Positions 34,201 through 43,020 are shown, numbered from the stretch's first letter. The stretch is 64,000 nucleotides of DNA from Rufibacter roseus (GCF_001647285.1 NZ_LRML01000005.1:1-64000); one strand, 5' to 3'. The notes: a model not told the origin generated them from the letters alone. A program made the numbers and translations.

Positions 34201-36412
34201 ACTTATTGTCTGGCCGATTCAGGTATAGTTTTGCAACACCCTTCCCGCTACGGCTAACCAGAGTATAAGGGGTAGACTTTAGATTGCCGCTTTTGTCTTT
34301 GGTTTTAGTAGTTAATATGGTGGAGTCAATTTTAGCCAGATCAATAAAAAATCCGTCATAGTCAAACAGGAATTCCTTCCCTTTGAAGGTAAAATCAGCT
34401 GATTTTACCCGGCCATTAAATAGAATATTTCGGTTTTTCTTAATTCTTACAATCTGGCTATCTGGCTCAGCAGTAACGGTAGAATCTTTCGTGAACGTAA
34501 ACTTCTTAACTCCCCGAACAACCAAATCACCAGTTTCAAGATCTATAGTGGCATTACGGCCGCTAGGAGACAGAGCGTTCAGGTGAATAAAATCATAGTC
34601 TCGCCGGCCTCTTGACGCTTCTACAAAATGAATGGCCTTCTCTCGCAGCTGCACATGCCCAGTGGCAGGGTTATACCCCAAGAAGTTACCCCTTGCCAGG
34701 CTAGTGAGGGTGTTATGCAATACCTCTTTGTCCATTTTGGTATCGCGGACCATATCTGCCAAGTAATATTCTCTGGTTCCCTGCTGCTGCCCGTACCCTA
34801 CCGCTAAATACAGCGGATGAAAATTAGAGATAGATCTAATTTGATTAAATAATCCTTCAGTATAATATTCTCTAGAATTTACCTGAGCCGGCACCTGACT
34901 TTTGGCCGACAGGATGGTAAAATTAATTTGAGACTCTTTCAGGTTCCAAATGGCGGCATCGGCTAACAGTTCTACCTGATGGTAAGAGTCAAAATAAGGT
35001 GTAGGCCTGAAGACTCCATCTGAATAGGAGAGCACCAGCCGGCTGGTTTCTCTGTTAAAGTTGAAATTCACGCCGGGGTGAGCAATAGAGTCTTTCCCTT
35101 GGTACAAGGCAATACTTGCCTCTGGTGCTTTGATCAAACTGTCTGTAATTGTAAATGCTCGCGCCGATGCTCTAAACTTGGGCTCCCCTCCCTCTGATAC
35201 CACAATAGTGGAAGGGCTACCATCTAAAGCCGCGCTCATGAGTGCCTGACCGGCTATGGAAAGCCCGCCAACATATTTGAGACCAGCCCCAAACTTTTTG
35301 ATTTTGGCGTTGCTGGTACGTGAAATAAATTTAGGGAAATCTCTATCACCGTTCGCCTTTGGCTGACTCAGCCTGTACTCAAAGTCTCCCCTTATGTCAT
35401 TCTCTAACAAGGTTGGGTGTTTTAAAAGTACGTTTTCAGCCTTAAAACTTGGTTTATCGCGGTCAAACACCAGATTACCTAATTCAGCGGTAGCCTGAAC
35501 GCCCATGTGGCTCCAGGTAATTTTACCGCCTTTACCGGCGTACTTGCCCCCTTCTAAACTCATGGCTCCACTTACACCTTTAATGGTGATAGAGTCATAA
35601 GAAGAAGTAAATAACAGATTAGCATTCTGCAGCACCACTACCGGACCACTTAACTGAGGAAGCGGCTCTTCATAGAAAACAGGTTCTTCTTGCGGGGCGG
35701 GTTCTTGCACAGCGGGTTCAGGCTCAGCCTTTTTAGGCGCAGCAGCGGTTTTTCCTTTAGTTGACTTGGCAGGCGTTTTCTTTTTTGGCTTATCCCAGTC
35801 TCCCCACGGATCCTCTTCCTCTACTTTGTTTTGTGCAGGGGCCGCCGCAGGGGCTTTTACAGGTTTAGGTGCATTGTCCCAGCTGGCACCAGGGGCAGCG
35901 TCTGCGGTGGCATCTCTGTATTCAAAAGTGAAACTACCGCCAACGGCTTTCAAACCATTTGATTTACCCTGAAAAAGAGCTTTGGTACTTAAGAATTGAT
36001 GAGCGCTGTTCAGGTAGCGTTCATATACTTTATAATCGTGTTTCTGCAGTGTTTGCTCTGTAACTTTTAGCAACTGGTCTAACTTGTCACCAGTAAACTG
36101 ATGTACGTTCACGCTGCTACCCAAGGCACCAAAGAAATCTTCAAAATGCGGACGAGCCCTCAAACGCTTCTTCAGCATTTCCTGGGTTAGCTCCATAATC
36201 TTTTTTTGCTGAGACGAGCTGATTCTACCGCTGTTCCAGGCCGTTTCCCAACTAGAGCCCACTTTTGCAGCAACCTCATTTTGAGTTGCTGTAAACATGG
36301 TCTTCACATCCGTCAGGAATTGCTGTGGATTATCAGCACTGATGCTGTTGTTTTGAGCAAAACCTATGACGGTAATAAGTGAAAATATTAAGAATAAAGT
36401 AAGCTTCCTCAT
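31262..36412 (-). CDS. Giant exported protein of unknown function with Lys-rich C-terminal repeats
   Basis: A 1716-residue protein. I start at ATG 36412, which gives signal peptide MRKLTLFLIFSLITVIGFAQ; the longer frame opens with TTG inside the gap. Order: a helical region (about 21-150), a Pro/Ala/Lys-rich linker (about 180-250), then about 1300 residues of repetitive beta-strand sequence with Asp/Asn/Gly turns. The last 130 residues are low complexity and contain four DIPVA/DIPIGN-like motifs separated by Lys-rich blocks (SKKSKKKNKEE, SKKERKKKQK, SKKDKKKKKKGEEE). I recognise no named family, though similar very large proteins occur in Cytophagales. Its start lies 18 nt after the prmA stop. 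A periplasmic or outer-membrane location is likely. Confidence 0.8.
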   Translation of the reverse strand: MRKLTLFLIFSLITVIGFAQNNSISADNPQQFLTDVKTMFTATQNEVAAKVGSSWETAWNSGRISSSQQKKIMELTQEMLKKRLRARPHFEDFFGALGSSVNVHQFTGDKLDQLLKVTEQTLQKHDYKVYERYLNSAHQFLSTKALFQGKSNGLKAVGGSFTFEYRDATADAAPGASWDNAPKPVKAPAAAPAQNKVEEEDPWGDWDKPKKKTPAKSTKGKTAAAPKKAEPEPAVQEPAPQEEPVFYEEPLPQLSGPVVVLQNANLLFTSSYDSITIKGVSGAMSLEGGKYAGKGGKITWSHMGVQATAELGNLVFDRDKPSFKAENVLLKHPTLLENDIRGDFEYRLSQPKANGDRDFPKFISRTSNAKIKKFGAGLKYVGGLSIAGQALMSAALDGSPSTIVVSEGGEPKFRASARAFTITDSLIKAPEASIALYQGKDSIAHPGVNFNFNRETSRLVLSYSDGVFRPTPYFDSYHQVELLADAAIWNLKESQINFTILSAKSQVPAQVNSREYYTEGLFNQIRSISNFHPLYLAVGYGQQQGTREYYLADMVRDTKMDKEVLHNTLTSLARGNFLGYNPATGHVQLREKAIHFVEASRGRRDYDFIHLNALSPSGRNATIDLETGDLVVRGVKKFTFTKDSTVTAEPDSQIVRIKKNRNILFNGRVKSADFTFKGKEFLFDYDGFFIDLAKIDSTILTTKTKDKSGNLKSTPYTLVSRSGKGVAKLYLNRPDNKSGQKKYGGYPALDAISGATVYFNKPEILGGVYDTTVFFSIPPFKVDSMSNGGESVIGLSGTFHSGGIFPPIETKLSVQPDGALGFQYFVPKGIEVYGGKGKFSDTLTLDTKGLRGNGTLSYQTATMQSPSFVFFKDSAITDSGVKGSFTAGSVQQGSYPSGTFKGYTMEWWPYRDTLQIETKGQELMSMFSNRFTYKGMLGFTPSALFGDGVIENKDVAIKSPLFTFKKGLIHGNRASMEISSSDKTKPALTTFDVFLDFFLDEGYAKYAPERKGFASTVFPLAQYKSSLGGGHWSFKEKKLTLSSGEAGDNESYFYSMKTGMDSLRFKASNAVYDLSNYTLVATGVPYIPVGDSYIIPDSNRVHILEDAKLKTFQNAALAMDSVQKYHQMVRGELHLDNAFGITGNAVYKFTNSASNSYDIKFNNFAWNAPELSKKEERKGEMATPHFLATAQVAEEDTVFILPNVRYYGTVSLASNKQYMNFDGFAKLQFSSNESSDWFPFKRDELNPEDVRLEIRKAALADGTPLKTGIHINASDGRIYNTFVSKKQYDDDLDVFEVEGLLSFDKETKQYKLGDENRAFGSSYTGNVLHYNNATKEVKYEGAFNLIQPAKGFKLQVSGNGSGRTDSSLYALDTFMAFDFDVPSQAIENMAKNLVKNVQGAPEGVDLNSASLPYKLAAFIGDKGVEDFKAKTANGYVPFSKISSKLVRSLVLNNVQLKWSPVTNAWYSVGPLSIAGIDKTDVNAKINGYIEIKRGASGDVVSVYLEPNPYGWYYLNFYEGGLGLVASDGEFNSVISKKSNGKSPGSYSFYPLEQIDKMEFVNYFRKNYLGKGPAEAPPQPTYDTFASADEEEASGKKAKKDKKKKGKDDENGPAPAGFDIPVADAPADSKKSKKKNKEENTDAKQAETGDIPVAEEAETPAKESKKERKKKQKEAEAESTPDIPVAEPAKDSKKDKKKKKKGEEEAEVPPPDIPIGN

Positions 36413-36427
36413 AAGAAGATAAGATAC

Positions 36428-36463
36428 CAATTAATGGCCGTTTTTCCTAAAAATGGCTGAAAC
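36428..36463 (-). repeat. Family A-like palindrome over the 3' end of prmA
   Basis: A 36-nt segment whose minus strand reads GTTTCAGCCATTTTTAGGAA and continues AAAACGGCC. It keeps the inner palindrome but has a worn end. It encodes the last ten residues and the stop codon of PrmA. Confidence 0.5.
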
Positions 36464-37267
36464 CCAATTGTTTTTGGTTCGCATTGACTCATAAGTAAGC
36501 CCCTGCTCCGCTGCTTTTTCCTGCAGCATTGGAAGATCCTCGGTGTAAAAGCCGCTTAAAACTAAGGGACAGTTGGGGAGAAGAAGTTGGCTGTACACGG
36601 GCATGTCTGCTAAAAGAACATTGCGGTTGATGTTGGCCAGAATCAGGTCAAAAGGGGCTTCTCCTTCTAAAACTGAAGCATCGCCTAAGCGAACTTCTAA
36701 GGTGGTGCAACCATTGTATTCGGCATTTTCTTTTGCATTTTCCACCGTCCAGTCCTCAATATCAACTGCCAAAACATTCTCAGCACCAAGTTGTTTAGCC
36801 ATGATAGCCAGAATTCCGGTTCCGCACCCCATGTCCAACACCCGCTTGCCTACGTGGTTGAGCGTCAATTGGTTTTCTATCATGAGCGTGGTTGTCTCAT
36901 GATGTCCGGTACCAAAAGACATTTTAGGGGTAATAATGATGTCATATTCTACGCCCTCTGGTTTTGGGTGAAAATCTGCCCGTACTGATACCTTCTCTGA
37001 AATAAGCAGTGGCTCAAAGTTTTTCTCCCACTCTTCGTTCCAGTTCTGTTTGGCAATGGCTTTTACTTCATAAGGGAAACTGCCAGCAAAGCTGTACCGC
37101 TCCAGTAGTTCCTGCACCGCCTCTTCCGCAAAAAGGTCTTCGGTGATGTAGGCCTGAAAACCATTTTCGGTTTCCTGGAAAATATCATACCCCAGCTCAC
37201 CCAGTTCGGCAATGAGAATGTCTGAATAATCAGGAGAGGCAGTAACGGTTACTTCAATGTAGTTCAT
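36431..37267 (-). CDS. prmA: Ribosomal protein L11 methyltransferase
   Basis: A 278-residue SAM-dependent methyltransferase that trimethylates L11. An N-terminal ferredoxin-like substrate domain covers about 1-90. The Rossmann core contains SFGTGHHETTTLMI, VLDMGCGTGILAIMAKQLGA and the substrate loop DLILANINRNVL (an N-I-N variant of the NPP-like motif). The C-terminal residues are encoded by a family A-like palindrome. The giant exported gene follows 18 nt later on the same strand. Confidence 0.93.
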   Translation of the reverse strand: MNYIEVTVTASPDYSDILIAELGELGYDIFQETENGFQAYITEDLFAEEAVQELLERYSFAGSFPYEVKAIAKQNWNEEWEKNFEPLLISEKVSVRADFHPKPEGVEYDIIITPKMSFGTGHHETTTLMIENQLTLNHVGKRVLDMGCGTGILAIMAKQLGAENVLAVDIEDWTVENAKENAEYNGCTTLEVRLGDASVLEGEAPFDLILANINRNVLLADMPVYSQLLLPNCPLVLSGFYTEDLPMLQEKAAEQGLTYESMRTKNNWVSAIFRKNGH

Positions 37268-37480
37268 GATGGAAAAAAATTGCAGCCATTCTTTTAAGGT
37301 TACTGGCTGGTCTAGTTTATTTTAACGAAGTTACGACGGAAGAAGTGTGTATCTGCTTTATTTTCTAAAAACAGAAGCAGGATTTTCAGGTTTGAATGAA
37401 GGCAACAGAATTTGGGTTGTCCTTTAACGATAAAATCCAGCAGAAATGATGTTAGTCTTACCTACTGAATGTAAAAAAGC

Positions 37481-37515
37481 GTTTTAGACCTGTTTTATGA
37501 AAACATGCCCAAAAC
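37481..37515. repeat. Family A palindrome, copy 13
   Basis: A 35-nt copy of the GCG/CGC subfamily with extended flanks AAGC / GCTT. It lies 60 nt past the tpiA stop. Confidence 0.78.
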
Positions 37516-37536
37516 GCTTCTTTAACTATTAATTTT

Positions 37537-37573
37537 TTCCGACTCAAGACTCGCGACTCAGAACTCGCGACGC
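37537..37573. repeat. Family F repeat (ACTCAAGACTCGCGACTC type)
   Basis: A low-complexity unit of GACTC/GAGTC words next to the tpiA stop. It is related to 49441-49500. Confidence 0.5.
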
Positions 37574-37574
37574 A

Positions 37575-38339
37575 TTAAAAGGCCTTTATGATATCAGTGA
37601 AGTCTCTCGATTTTAAGGAGGCTCCACCAATGAGGCCGCCGTCTACGTCTGGCTGCGAGAACAATTCTTTAGCGTTGCCTGGGTTAGCGCTGCCGCCGTA
37701 CAAGATCGTTTTGTTATAGGCTGCCTCAGCGTCAAATATTCTGGAAAGTTCTTCCCTGATGCTGGCGTGCATTTCCTGCGCCTGTTGGCTGCTGGCGGTA
37801 CGGCCGGTGCCAATGGCCCAGATAGGCTCATAGGCGATCACAATCTGGTCAAACTCCTCGTTGCTTAAATGCGCCACGGTGTCGCGCAGCTGCTCATTCA
37901 CATATTTAAAATGGTCTTCGGCCTCGCGTACTTCCAAAGGCTCACCGCAGCAGAAAATAGGTTTTATTCCCTGCCCCAAGGCCGCCTTCATTTTCTTTAC
38001 GAGTAAATCAGCGTCTTCCTGGTGATACTGACGGCGCTCAGAGTGACCTACCAGCACGTACTCCACACCCACTGACTTGAGCATGGCGGCAGATACCTCA
38101 CCGGTGTAGGCGCCGCTTTCGTGGGCGCTCACATCTTGCGCGGCCAAATGCAGGCGCGGGTTGCCTTGTACTAACTTACCAACTGGCTGTAAAAACGGAA
38201 ATGGCGGCGTCACAATTACCTCTACATTATCTGCGGTGACCTCGTCTTTCACCATGTTGTCAATCTCGCTTACCAGCGCCAGAGCGTCTTGGTAGGTTTT
38301 GTTCATCTTCCAGTTGCCGGCAACAATGTTCTTTCTCAT
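37575..38339 (-). CDS. tpiA: Triosephosphate isomerase
   Basis: A 254-residue TIM-barrel enzyme interconverting dihydroxyacetone phosphate and glyceraldehyde 3-phosphate. I start at ATG 38339, giving the standard MRKNIVAGNWKMNKTY with Lys13-like active residue. The catalytic His sits in VGHSERRQ and the Glu in AYEPIWAIGTG. The phosphate loop near the end (YGGSANPGNAKE, DGGLIGGASLKS) is intact. Confidence 0.96.
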   Translation of the reverse strand: MRKNIVAGNWKMNKTYQDALALVSEIDNMVKDEVTADNVEVIVTPPFPFLQPVGKLVQGNPRLHLAAQDVSAHESGAYTGEVSAAMLKSVGVEYVLVGHSERRQYHQEDADLLVKKMKAALGQGIKPIFCCGEPLEVREAEDHFKYVNEQLRDTVAHLSNEEFDQIVIAYEPIWAIGTGRTASSQQAQEMHASIREELSRIFDAEAAYNKTILYGGSANPGNAKELFSQPDVDGGLIGGASLKSRDFTDIIKAF

Positions 38340-38385
38340 AGTATCTAGGTTTATCAAATAAAACGGCCACCTTTAAAGTAGCTGC

Positions 38386-38421
38386 GTTTTTAGGTTCTTT
38401 TCTGAAAAACAGGCCTAAAAC
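38386..38421. repeat. Family A palindrome, copy 14
   Basis: A 36-nt copy of the GCG/CGC subfamily, 47 nt upstream of tpiA and 84 nt past the YiiX-like gene. Confidence 0.8.
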
Positions 38422-38504
38422 GCGTTGGGTAAAAACTTAACCAATACGTTCAGTGGCCGCTAAGTTAGTGATTTCAGTTTTAAGTCTTTGCAAGACTAAA
38501 GCCG

Positions 38505-39176
38505 TTACTTCTCCATAACTGTCACCAGTAAATCAGAGGCAAACACACTGGCAGGTGAAATTACCTGCTCCTGGTATGGAATGTTGCTGCCGTACCGCTC
38601 TTTCATTTTCTGCTGCACCGGTCCAGCGTTTAGGTCAAAGTCTTTGAGTTGTTCCAACTTGCCAATCTCTAAGCCAGTGGCGCGCTGATAGACTTTCCAG
38701 ATAAGCTCCGAACAGTAAATCTTGTCGTCTGACCATTCAAAGGTTAAGTCATAGTCTTTGCCTTTAAATCCCTCGCCCACAGCCTTCATCTTGGACAATA
38801 CGGCTGGCGTGAGCACCCCATGGGCATTCTTCAGGCGCTTTACCACAAAATGGCCGCCCTTACCCCGAGCAATCCATTTGGCCAAGGGAGTGACCGATAC
38901 CGGCTGCACCGCCTCAAATACAAAGTAGTCACCACCGTTTTGGTAGATGATGCCGCAGTGGCTGTACTTAGATTTTGTGGCTAACTGAATGGCTTTGCTT
39001 TGGGCGGAGGTAGAGGTGTGGAAGATAAGGTCACCATTCTGCAGTTTGGCAGTGCTTTCAAGATCCATGGCTGCTGCCGGTTCTGCATGGGCAGCAGTGA
39101 AGTGTTTCTTGTATAGAAAAACTGCTGAAATAACGAAGAGCAGAAAAATGAGCAGTAGAAGCTTAGACTTTAGCAT
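38505..39176 (-). CDS. YiiX/YebB-like permuted papain-fold amidase
   Basis: A 223-residue protein from ATG 39176; the longer frame has no signal-like start. An N-terminal membrane or signal segment covers about 1-22. The circularly permuted NlpC/P60 fold (PF05708) shows LQNGDLIFHTS, the His in SKYSHCGIIY, and the nucleophile in KIYCSELIWKVY. Its likely role is envelope peptidoglycan or lipid-ester amidase activity, unproven. A TACCTTG box ends 4 nt before the ATG and a terminator hairpin lies 34 nt upstream. Confidence 0.8.
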   Translation of the reverse strand: MLKSKLLLLIFLLFVISAVFLYKKHFTAAHAEPAAAMDLESTAKLQNGDLIFHTSTSAQSKAIQLATKSKYSHCGIIYQNGGDYFVFEAVQPVSVTPLAKWIARGKGGHFVVKRLKNAHGVLTPAVLSKMKAVGEGFKGKDYDLTFEWSDDKIYCSELIWKVYQRATGLEIGKLEQLKDFDLNAGPVQQKMKERYGSNIPYQEQVISPASVFASDLLVTVMEK

Positions 39177-39180
39177 AACA

Positions 39181-39208
39181 CAAGGTACTGAAATGGCAGT
39201 GGAAACAA
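39181..39208 (-). promoter_or_regulatory. Promoter abutting the YiiX-like start
   Basis: The minus strand reads TACCTTG (39181-39187) and TTG at 39206-39208, spaced 18 nt. The box ends 4 nt before the ATG at 39176, predicting a leaderless mRNA. Confidence 0.5.
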
Positions 39209-39209
39209 A

Positions 39210-39240
39210 AAGCCCTGTGAGCTTTGAACTCACAGGGCTT
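39210..39240 (-). terminator. Terminator between uvrA and the YiiX-like gene
   Basis: A perfect 12-bp stem AAGCCCTGTGAG and its complement with a 7-nt loop, followed on the minus strand by TTTTGTTT. It ends just before the YiiX-like promoter. Confidence 0.75.
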
Positions 39241-39256
39241 GTCAACAACACTTTCT

Positions 39257-39292
39257 GTTTTCGGCCTACTTTTCAGCAAACAAGCCAAATCC
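39257..39292. repeat. Family A palindrome, copy 15
   Basis: A copy with an intact left arm (GTTTTCGGCCT) but a worn right end. It lies between uvrA and the YiiX-like gene. Confidence 0.65.
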
Positions 39293-39327
39293 AGCTTGCT
39301 TTAAATTATGCCGCCACTCGAGATTGT

Positions 39328-39462
39328 ATCCCTTTGAAGGGGGTAGGGGGATAACAAGGACGTTTGAATAACAAAAAGCACGCTTGAAAAGCGAAAAAGA
39401 ATAATACTCAGGAATGCTTGATCTACACGAGTAATCATCCCCCTCCCCCCTTCAAAGGGAGA
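39328..39462. repeat. Family D inverted pair (CCCTTTGAAGGGGG arms)
   Basis: The left arm 39328-39352 (ATCCCTTTGAAGGGGGTAGG and on) and right arm 39437-39462 are inverted copies. They enclose about 85 bp of unrelated sequence. A related unit is at 49953-50010. Confidence 0.65.
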
Positions 39463-39497
39463 CGACCAATTATTCCTATTTCATGCAGCTTTACTTG

Positions 39498-42311
39498 TTA
39501 CAACTTCGGCTTCAGATATTTGGCGGTATGGTTATCCTCCAACTTCACCAGGTTCTCCGGTGTGCCTTCAAAGAGCAGGTGTCCACCGTTAGTACCGCCT
39601 TCTGGACCGAGGTCAATGATCCAGTCAGCGCATTTCACGATGTCCATGTTGTGCTCAATCACCAGCACGGAGTTGCCGTTTTCTACCAGCGCGTTCAGGG
39701 CTTTCAGGAGCTTGCTGATGTCATGGAAGTGGAGGCCGGTGCTGGGTTCGTCAAAAATGAACAGGATATTGTCGTTGTGCGGCGTGGCGCCTTTAGTCAG
39801 GAACGACGCCAGTTTCACGCGCTGCGCCTCACCACCAGATAAGGTGTTGCTACTTTGGCCCAAGCGGATGTAACCGAGACCCACATCTTGCAACGGCTTC
39901 AGCTTCTCCAGAATCTTGGGCTGATCTTTGAAGAAGATCAAGCTGTCATCTATGGTCATGTCCAGCACTTCAGAGATGTTTCGCTCTTTGTACTGCACGT
40001 CCAGAATGTCTTGTTTGAATTTCTGACCACCGCAAGCCTCACAGGTCAGGTAGATATCAGCCATGAACTGCATCTCAATCTTCACCTGCCCCTCGCCCTG
40101 GCAAACTTCGCAGCGACCGCCCTCTATGTTGAACGAGAAGTGCGATGGTTTAAAACCGCGGGCTTTCGCCAATGCTTGATCAGCGTAGAGCGTCCGGATG
40201 GCGTCATAGGCTTTCACGTAGGTCACTGGGTTAGAGCGAGACGATTTCCCGATTGGATTCTGGTCTACGAACTCCACGTGCGCCACTTTATTGATGTCGC
40301 CGGAGAGGCGGTCAAACTTACCAGTGGCATCGGCGTGTCCGCCCAAGGCTTTGATGAGCGACGGAGCCAGAATCTTCTTAATCAGTGTAGACTTTCCTGA
40401 ACCACTCACACCTGTTACTACCGTCATCACGTTCAGCGGAACTTTCACGCTCACGTTTTTCAGGTTGTTCTCGCGGGCACCGTGTACTTCCACGCAGTTC
40501 CGCCACGGTCTGCGCTGCGCAGGTACCGGCACCTCCATGCGGCCACTTAAATAACGACCGGTGTAGGTGTCACTCTTCAGTAATTCATTAAAAGTGCCTT
40601 GAAATTGCAGGTTTCCACCACCAGACCCTGCTTCAGGGCCGATGTCCAGCACCTGGTCAGCCACTTCCATCATGCCCTCTTCGTGCTCCACCACAATCAC
40701 GGTGTTACCCATCTGCTGCAGAGAGCGCAGCACGCCAATGAGTTGGTCGGCGTCTTTGGGGTGCAGGCCAATGCTGGGCTCATCCAGAATGTACATGGAA
40801 CCAACCAGTGCACTACCTAAGGAAGTAGCCAAGTTGATGCGTTGGCTTTCGCCGCCAGAAAGAGTGTTAGAGAGGCGGTTCAGCGTCAGGTAACCTAAAC
40901 CAACGCGCACCAGATAGCTCAGGCGGTTGGTGATTTCCTTTACCAGACGCTCAGCTACGGCCTGGTCATGCGCGTTCAGCTGTAGATTCTCAAAGAACTC
41001 CAGCGCCTTTGTTACAGGCATGAGTACCAAGTCAGTGATGCTTTTCTCGCCCACTTTCACGTAGCTGGCATCTTTGCGCAGCCTGCTGCCTTTGCAGTCG
41101 GGGCAGGTGGTGCGACCGCGGTAGCGGCTCAACAACACGCGGTACTGAATCTTATGCGTTTGAGCCTGTACGTGCTTAAAGAAGTCGTTCAATCCTCCGA
41201 AGTATTTGTTACCCGTCCAGAGCAGTTCCTGCTGCTCCTCTGTGAGTTCGTTGTAGGGCCGGTGAATAGGGAAGTCAAACCGGATGCCGTTCTTGATTAA
41301 AGGCTGCAGCCACTCGTTCTGCTTCTCGGTGCGCCACGGTGCTATGGCTCCCTCGTACACCGTCAGGCTTTTGTCCGGAATAACCAAATCAGGGTCAATA
41401 CCCAGCACGCTGCCCCAACCCTCACAGGTTTGGCAAGCGCCGTAGGGGTTGTTGAAACTGAAGAAGTTCACGCTGGGCTCCTCAAACACAATACCGTCCA
41501 ACTCAAAGCGGTTAGAGAAGATATGCCGCTCCTCACCAATCTGTACCTGGCATTCGTCGTGGCCCTCATAGAAAGCGGTCTGCACTGAGTCTGCCAGGCG
41601 CATCTGCAGGTTTTCCGCTTCTTCGTCTTTTCTGACGGCGGCGCGGTCAATCAAAATAAATACTTCGCCCTTGGGCTCTGGTTTACCCTCGGCAATGAGT
41701 TCCTCAATAAAGAAAGGCTCGCCGTTAAGAATTACCCTTGAGTAGCCTTTCTGCAGCAGCAGGTCCAGTTCTTTGCTCAATTTGCGGTCTTTGGTTTGCT
41801 GCAGAGGCGCCAGAATCATCAGGCGAGTGCCGTCTTCTAGACTCATGAGGTAATCTACCACGCTGCTCACTGTGTCTTTCTTCACCTCCTGCCCCGACAC
41901 CGGCGAAATGGTCTTGCCAATGCGCGCGTACAGCAGCTTCAGGTAATCATAAATTTCGGTGCTGGTGCCTACGGTAGAGCGGTTGTTTCTAATACTTACC
42001 TTCTGCTCAATGGCAATGGCCGGACTGATGCCGCGGATGTAGTCTACATCAGGCTTGTCCATCCGGCCCAGGAACTGGCGGGCGTAGGAGCTTAAGCTCT
42101 CTACGTACATGCGCTGCCCCTCGGCATAGAGCGTATCAAAAGCCAATGATGATTTTCCGGAGCCGGAAAGGCCGGTCACTACTATGAACTTATTGCGCGG
42201 CAGCGCCACGCTCAGGTTCTTTAAATTATGGACGCGGGCCCGTTTGATGATGATATGCTCGCGGGCGTCTAATGCGTCTAGTTCGGTATCTTGAAAAGTA
42301 TCTTCTATCAT
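39498..42311 (-). CDS. uvrA: Excinuclease ABC subunit A
   Basis: A 937-residue DNA-damage recognition ATPase of nucleotide excision repair. I start at ATG 42311 (MIEDTF...); the longer frame lacks homologous sequence. Two ABC modules are present: Walker [13 protein letters not shown] and [13 protein letters not shown]; signatures [12 protein letters not shown] and [12 protein letters not shown]. Zinc-knuckle pairs are CQTCEGWG / CPDCKGSR and CEVCQGEG / CEACGGQK. A -7 box (TACCTTTG, minus, 42397-42404) is about 85 nt upstream. Confidence 0.96.
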   Translation of the reverse strand: MIEDTFQDTELDALDAREHIIIKRARVHNLKNLSVALPRNKFIVVTGLSGSGKSSLAFDTLYAEGQRMYVESLSSYARQFLGRMDKPDVDYIRGISPAIAIEQKVSIRNNRSTVGTSTEIYDYLKLLYARIGKTISPVSGQEVKKDTVSSVVDYLMSLEDGTRLMILAPLQQTKDRKLSKELDLLLQKGYSRVILNGEPFFIEELIAEGKPEPKGEVFILIDRAAVRKDEEAENLQMRLADSVQTAFYEGHDECQVQIGEERHIFSNRFELDGIVFEEPSVNFFSFNNPYGACQTCEGWGSVLGIDPDLVIPDKSLTVYEGAIAPWRTEKQNEWLQPLIKNGIRFDFPIHRPYNELTEEQQELLWTGNKYFGGLNDFFKHVQAQTHKIQYRVLLSRYRGRTTCPDCKGSRLRKDASYVKVGEKSITDLVLMPVTKALEFFENLQLNAHDQAVAERLVKEITNRLSYLVRVGLGYLTLNRLSNTLSGGESQRINLATSLGSALVGSMYILDEPSIGLHPKDADQLIGVLRSLQQMGNTVIVVEHEEGMMEVADQVLDIGPEAGSGGGNLQFQGTFNELLKSDTYTGRYLSGRMEVPVPAQRRPWRNCVEVHGARENNLKNVSVKVPLNVMTVVTGVSGSGKSTLIKKILAPSLIKALGGHADATGKFDRLSGDINKVAHVEFVDQNPIGKSSRSNPVTYVKAYDAIRTLYADQALAKARGFKPSHFSFNIEGGRCEVCQGEGQVKIEMQFMADIYLTCEACGGQKFKQDILDVQYKERNISEVLDMTIDDSLIFFKDQPKILEKLKPLQDVGLGYIRLGQSSNTLSGGEAQRVKLASFLTKGATPHNDNILFIFDEPSTGLHFHDISKLLKALNALVENGNSVLVIEHNMDIVKCADWIIDLGPEGGTNGGHLLFEGTPENLVKLEDNHTAKYLKPKL

Positions 42312-42396
42312 AATGAATTGTAGCCTCTCTAGAACAACAACCGCAGCAGAAAAATTCTGTTTTGCCCAGTGTTTACCACAGCGCGAGGCCAAACCG

Positions 42397-42404
42397 CAAA
42401 GGTA
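42397..42404 (-). promoter_or_regulatory. -7 box for uvrA
   Basis: The minus strand reads TACCTTTG. It would give a leader of about 80 nt. Confidence 0.5.
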
Positions 42405-42444
42405 GAAATACGCAGCCGGATTAGGAAAGGTAAAAGCAGTTTGC

Positions 42445-42480
42445 GTTTTGGGGCTGGTTTCTGAAAATCAGGCTGAAAAC
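42445..42480. repeat. Family A palindrome, copy 16
   Basis: A 36-nt copy in the head-to-head uvrA / THX gap. Confidence 0.78.
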
Positions 42481-42588
42481 ACTCAGAAATTTGCGCTTAT
42501 TCCGCAAACCTTGTAACTTTCTCTCCTTCCTTCTCGGAAAAGATAATTCGTCAATTGATGTTTCACTTACAAATTAATCAGTACCACT

Positions 42589-42720
42589 ATGGGAAAAGGA
42601 GATTCAAAAAGCAGAAGAGGTAAAATCAGCAAAGGGTCGTTCGGCAACAGCCGTCCGCGCAAAGCAAAAAACGAAGCCACCAAAGCAGCTAAAGTAGCAG
42701 TGAATAAAGCCACCGCGTAA
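42589..42720 (+). CDS. 30S ribosomal protein THX
   Basis: A 43-residue basic protein: MGKGDSKSRRGKISKGSFGN then SRPRKAKNEA and an Ala/Lys tail. This is the THX family, a small ribosomal protein in Bacteroidota that sits in the 30S head. It is too short for a standard ORF scan but the sequence is unmistakable. A strong hairpin follows. Confidence 0.92.
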   Translation: MGKGDSKSRRGKISKGSFGNSRPRKAKNEATKAAKVAVNKATA

Positions 42721-42734
42721 TCACTTTCTTTGGT

Positions 42735-42778
42735 AAACCAGTGCGCACCAGATCTATTCCGGTGGGGCGCACTGGTTT
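42735..42778 (+). terminator. Terminator after THX
   Basis: A 12-bp perfect stem AAACCAGTGCGC and its complement with further partial pairing inside and a T-rich end. Confidence 0.8.
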
Positions 42779-42993
42779 ATAGGTCTTTGATATGGATAAA
42801 ATGCGGTTGATGTTCTTGTGCTTAACGTTAGCACCAGCGCTCTACGCACTGCCAGACAGCCAATTTCCTGATTGGCGTTGCTGCCTTAGCAAAGGCTAGG
42901 GGCCCAGACACTGTGATGTATTTTGAGCAGGCGGTACTACTGGAGCAGAATTTTCTACCTTTCCCATTTTCGTTCATTCCCTCATTAAATTCT

Positions 42994-43001
42994 TATCTTT
43001 G
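42994..43001 (+). promoter_or_regulatory. -7 box for the efflux-locus small protein
   Basis: TATCTTTG lies 19 nt before the TTG start at 43021. It supports that start over the longer frame. Confidence 0.55.
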
Positions 43002-43020
43002 CCGCAAAACCTCCCTTATC

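Larger units (their letters stand above)
42721..43020. other. Intergenic gap, 300 bp
   Basis: Beyond the THX terminator, the only feature I can support is a -7 box TATCTTTG (42994-43001) before the efflux-locus gene. An apparent in-frame extension upstream of 43021 has no family similarity. Confidence 0.5.

Noticed and set aside
42312-42392. Upstream extension of uvrA
   Set aside because: The extra 27 residues have no similarity to UvrA, and the extension would begin at or before the predicted transcription start.
16511-42480. Family A copies as ordinary intrinsic terminators
   Set aside because: At least five copies lie in head-to-head gaps where no gene ends, and most lack a U-tract outside the stem.
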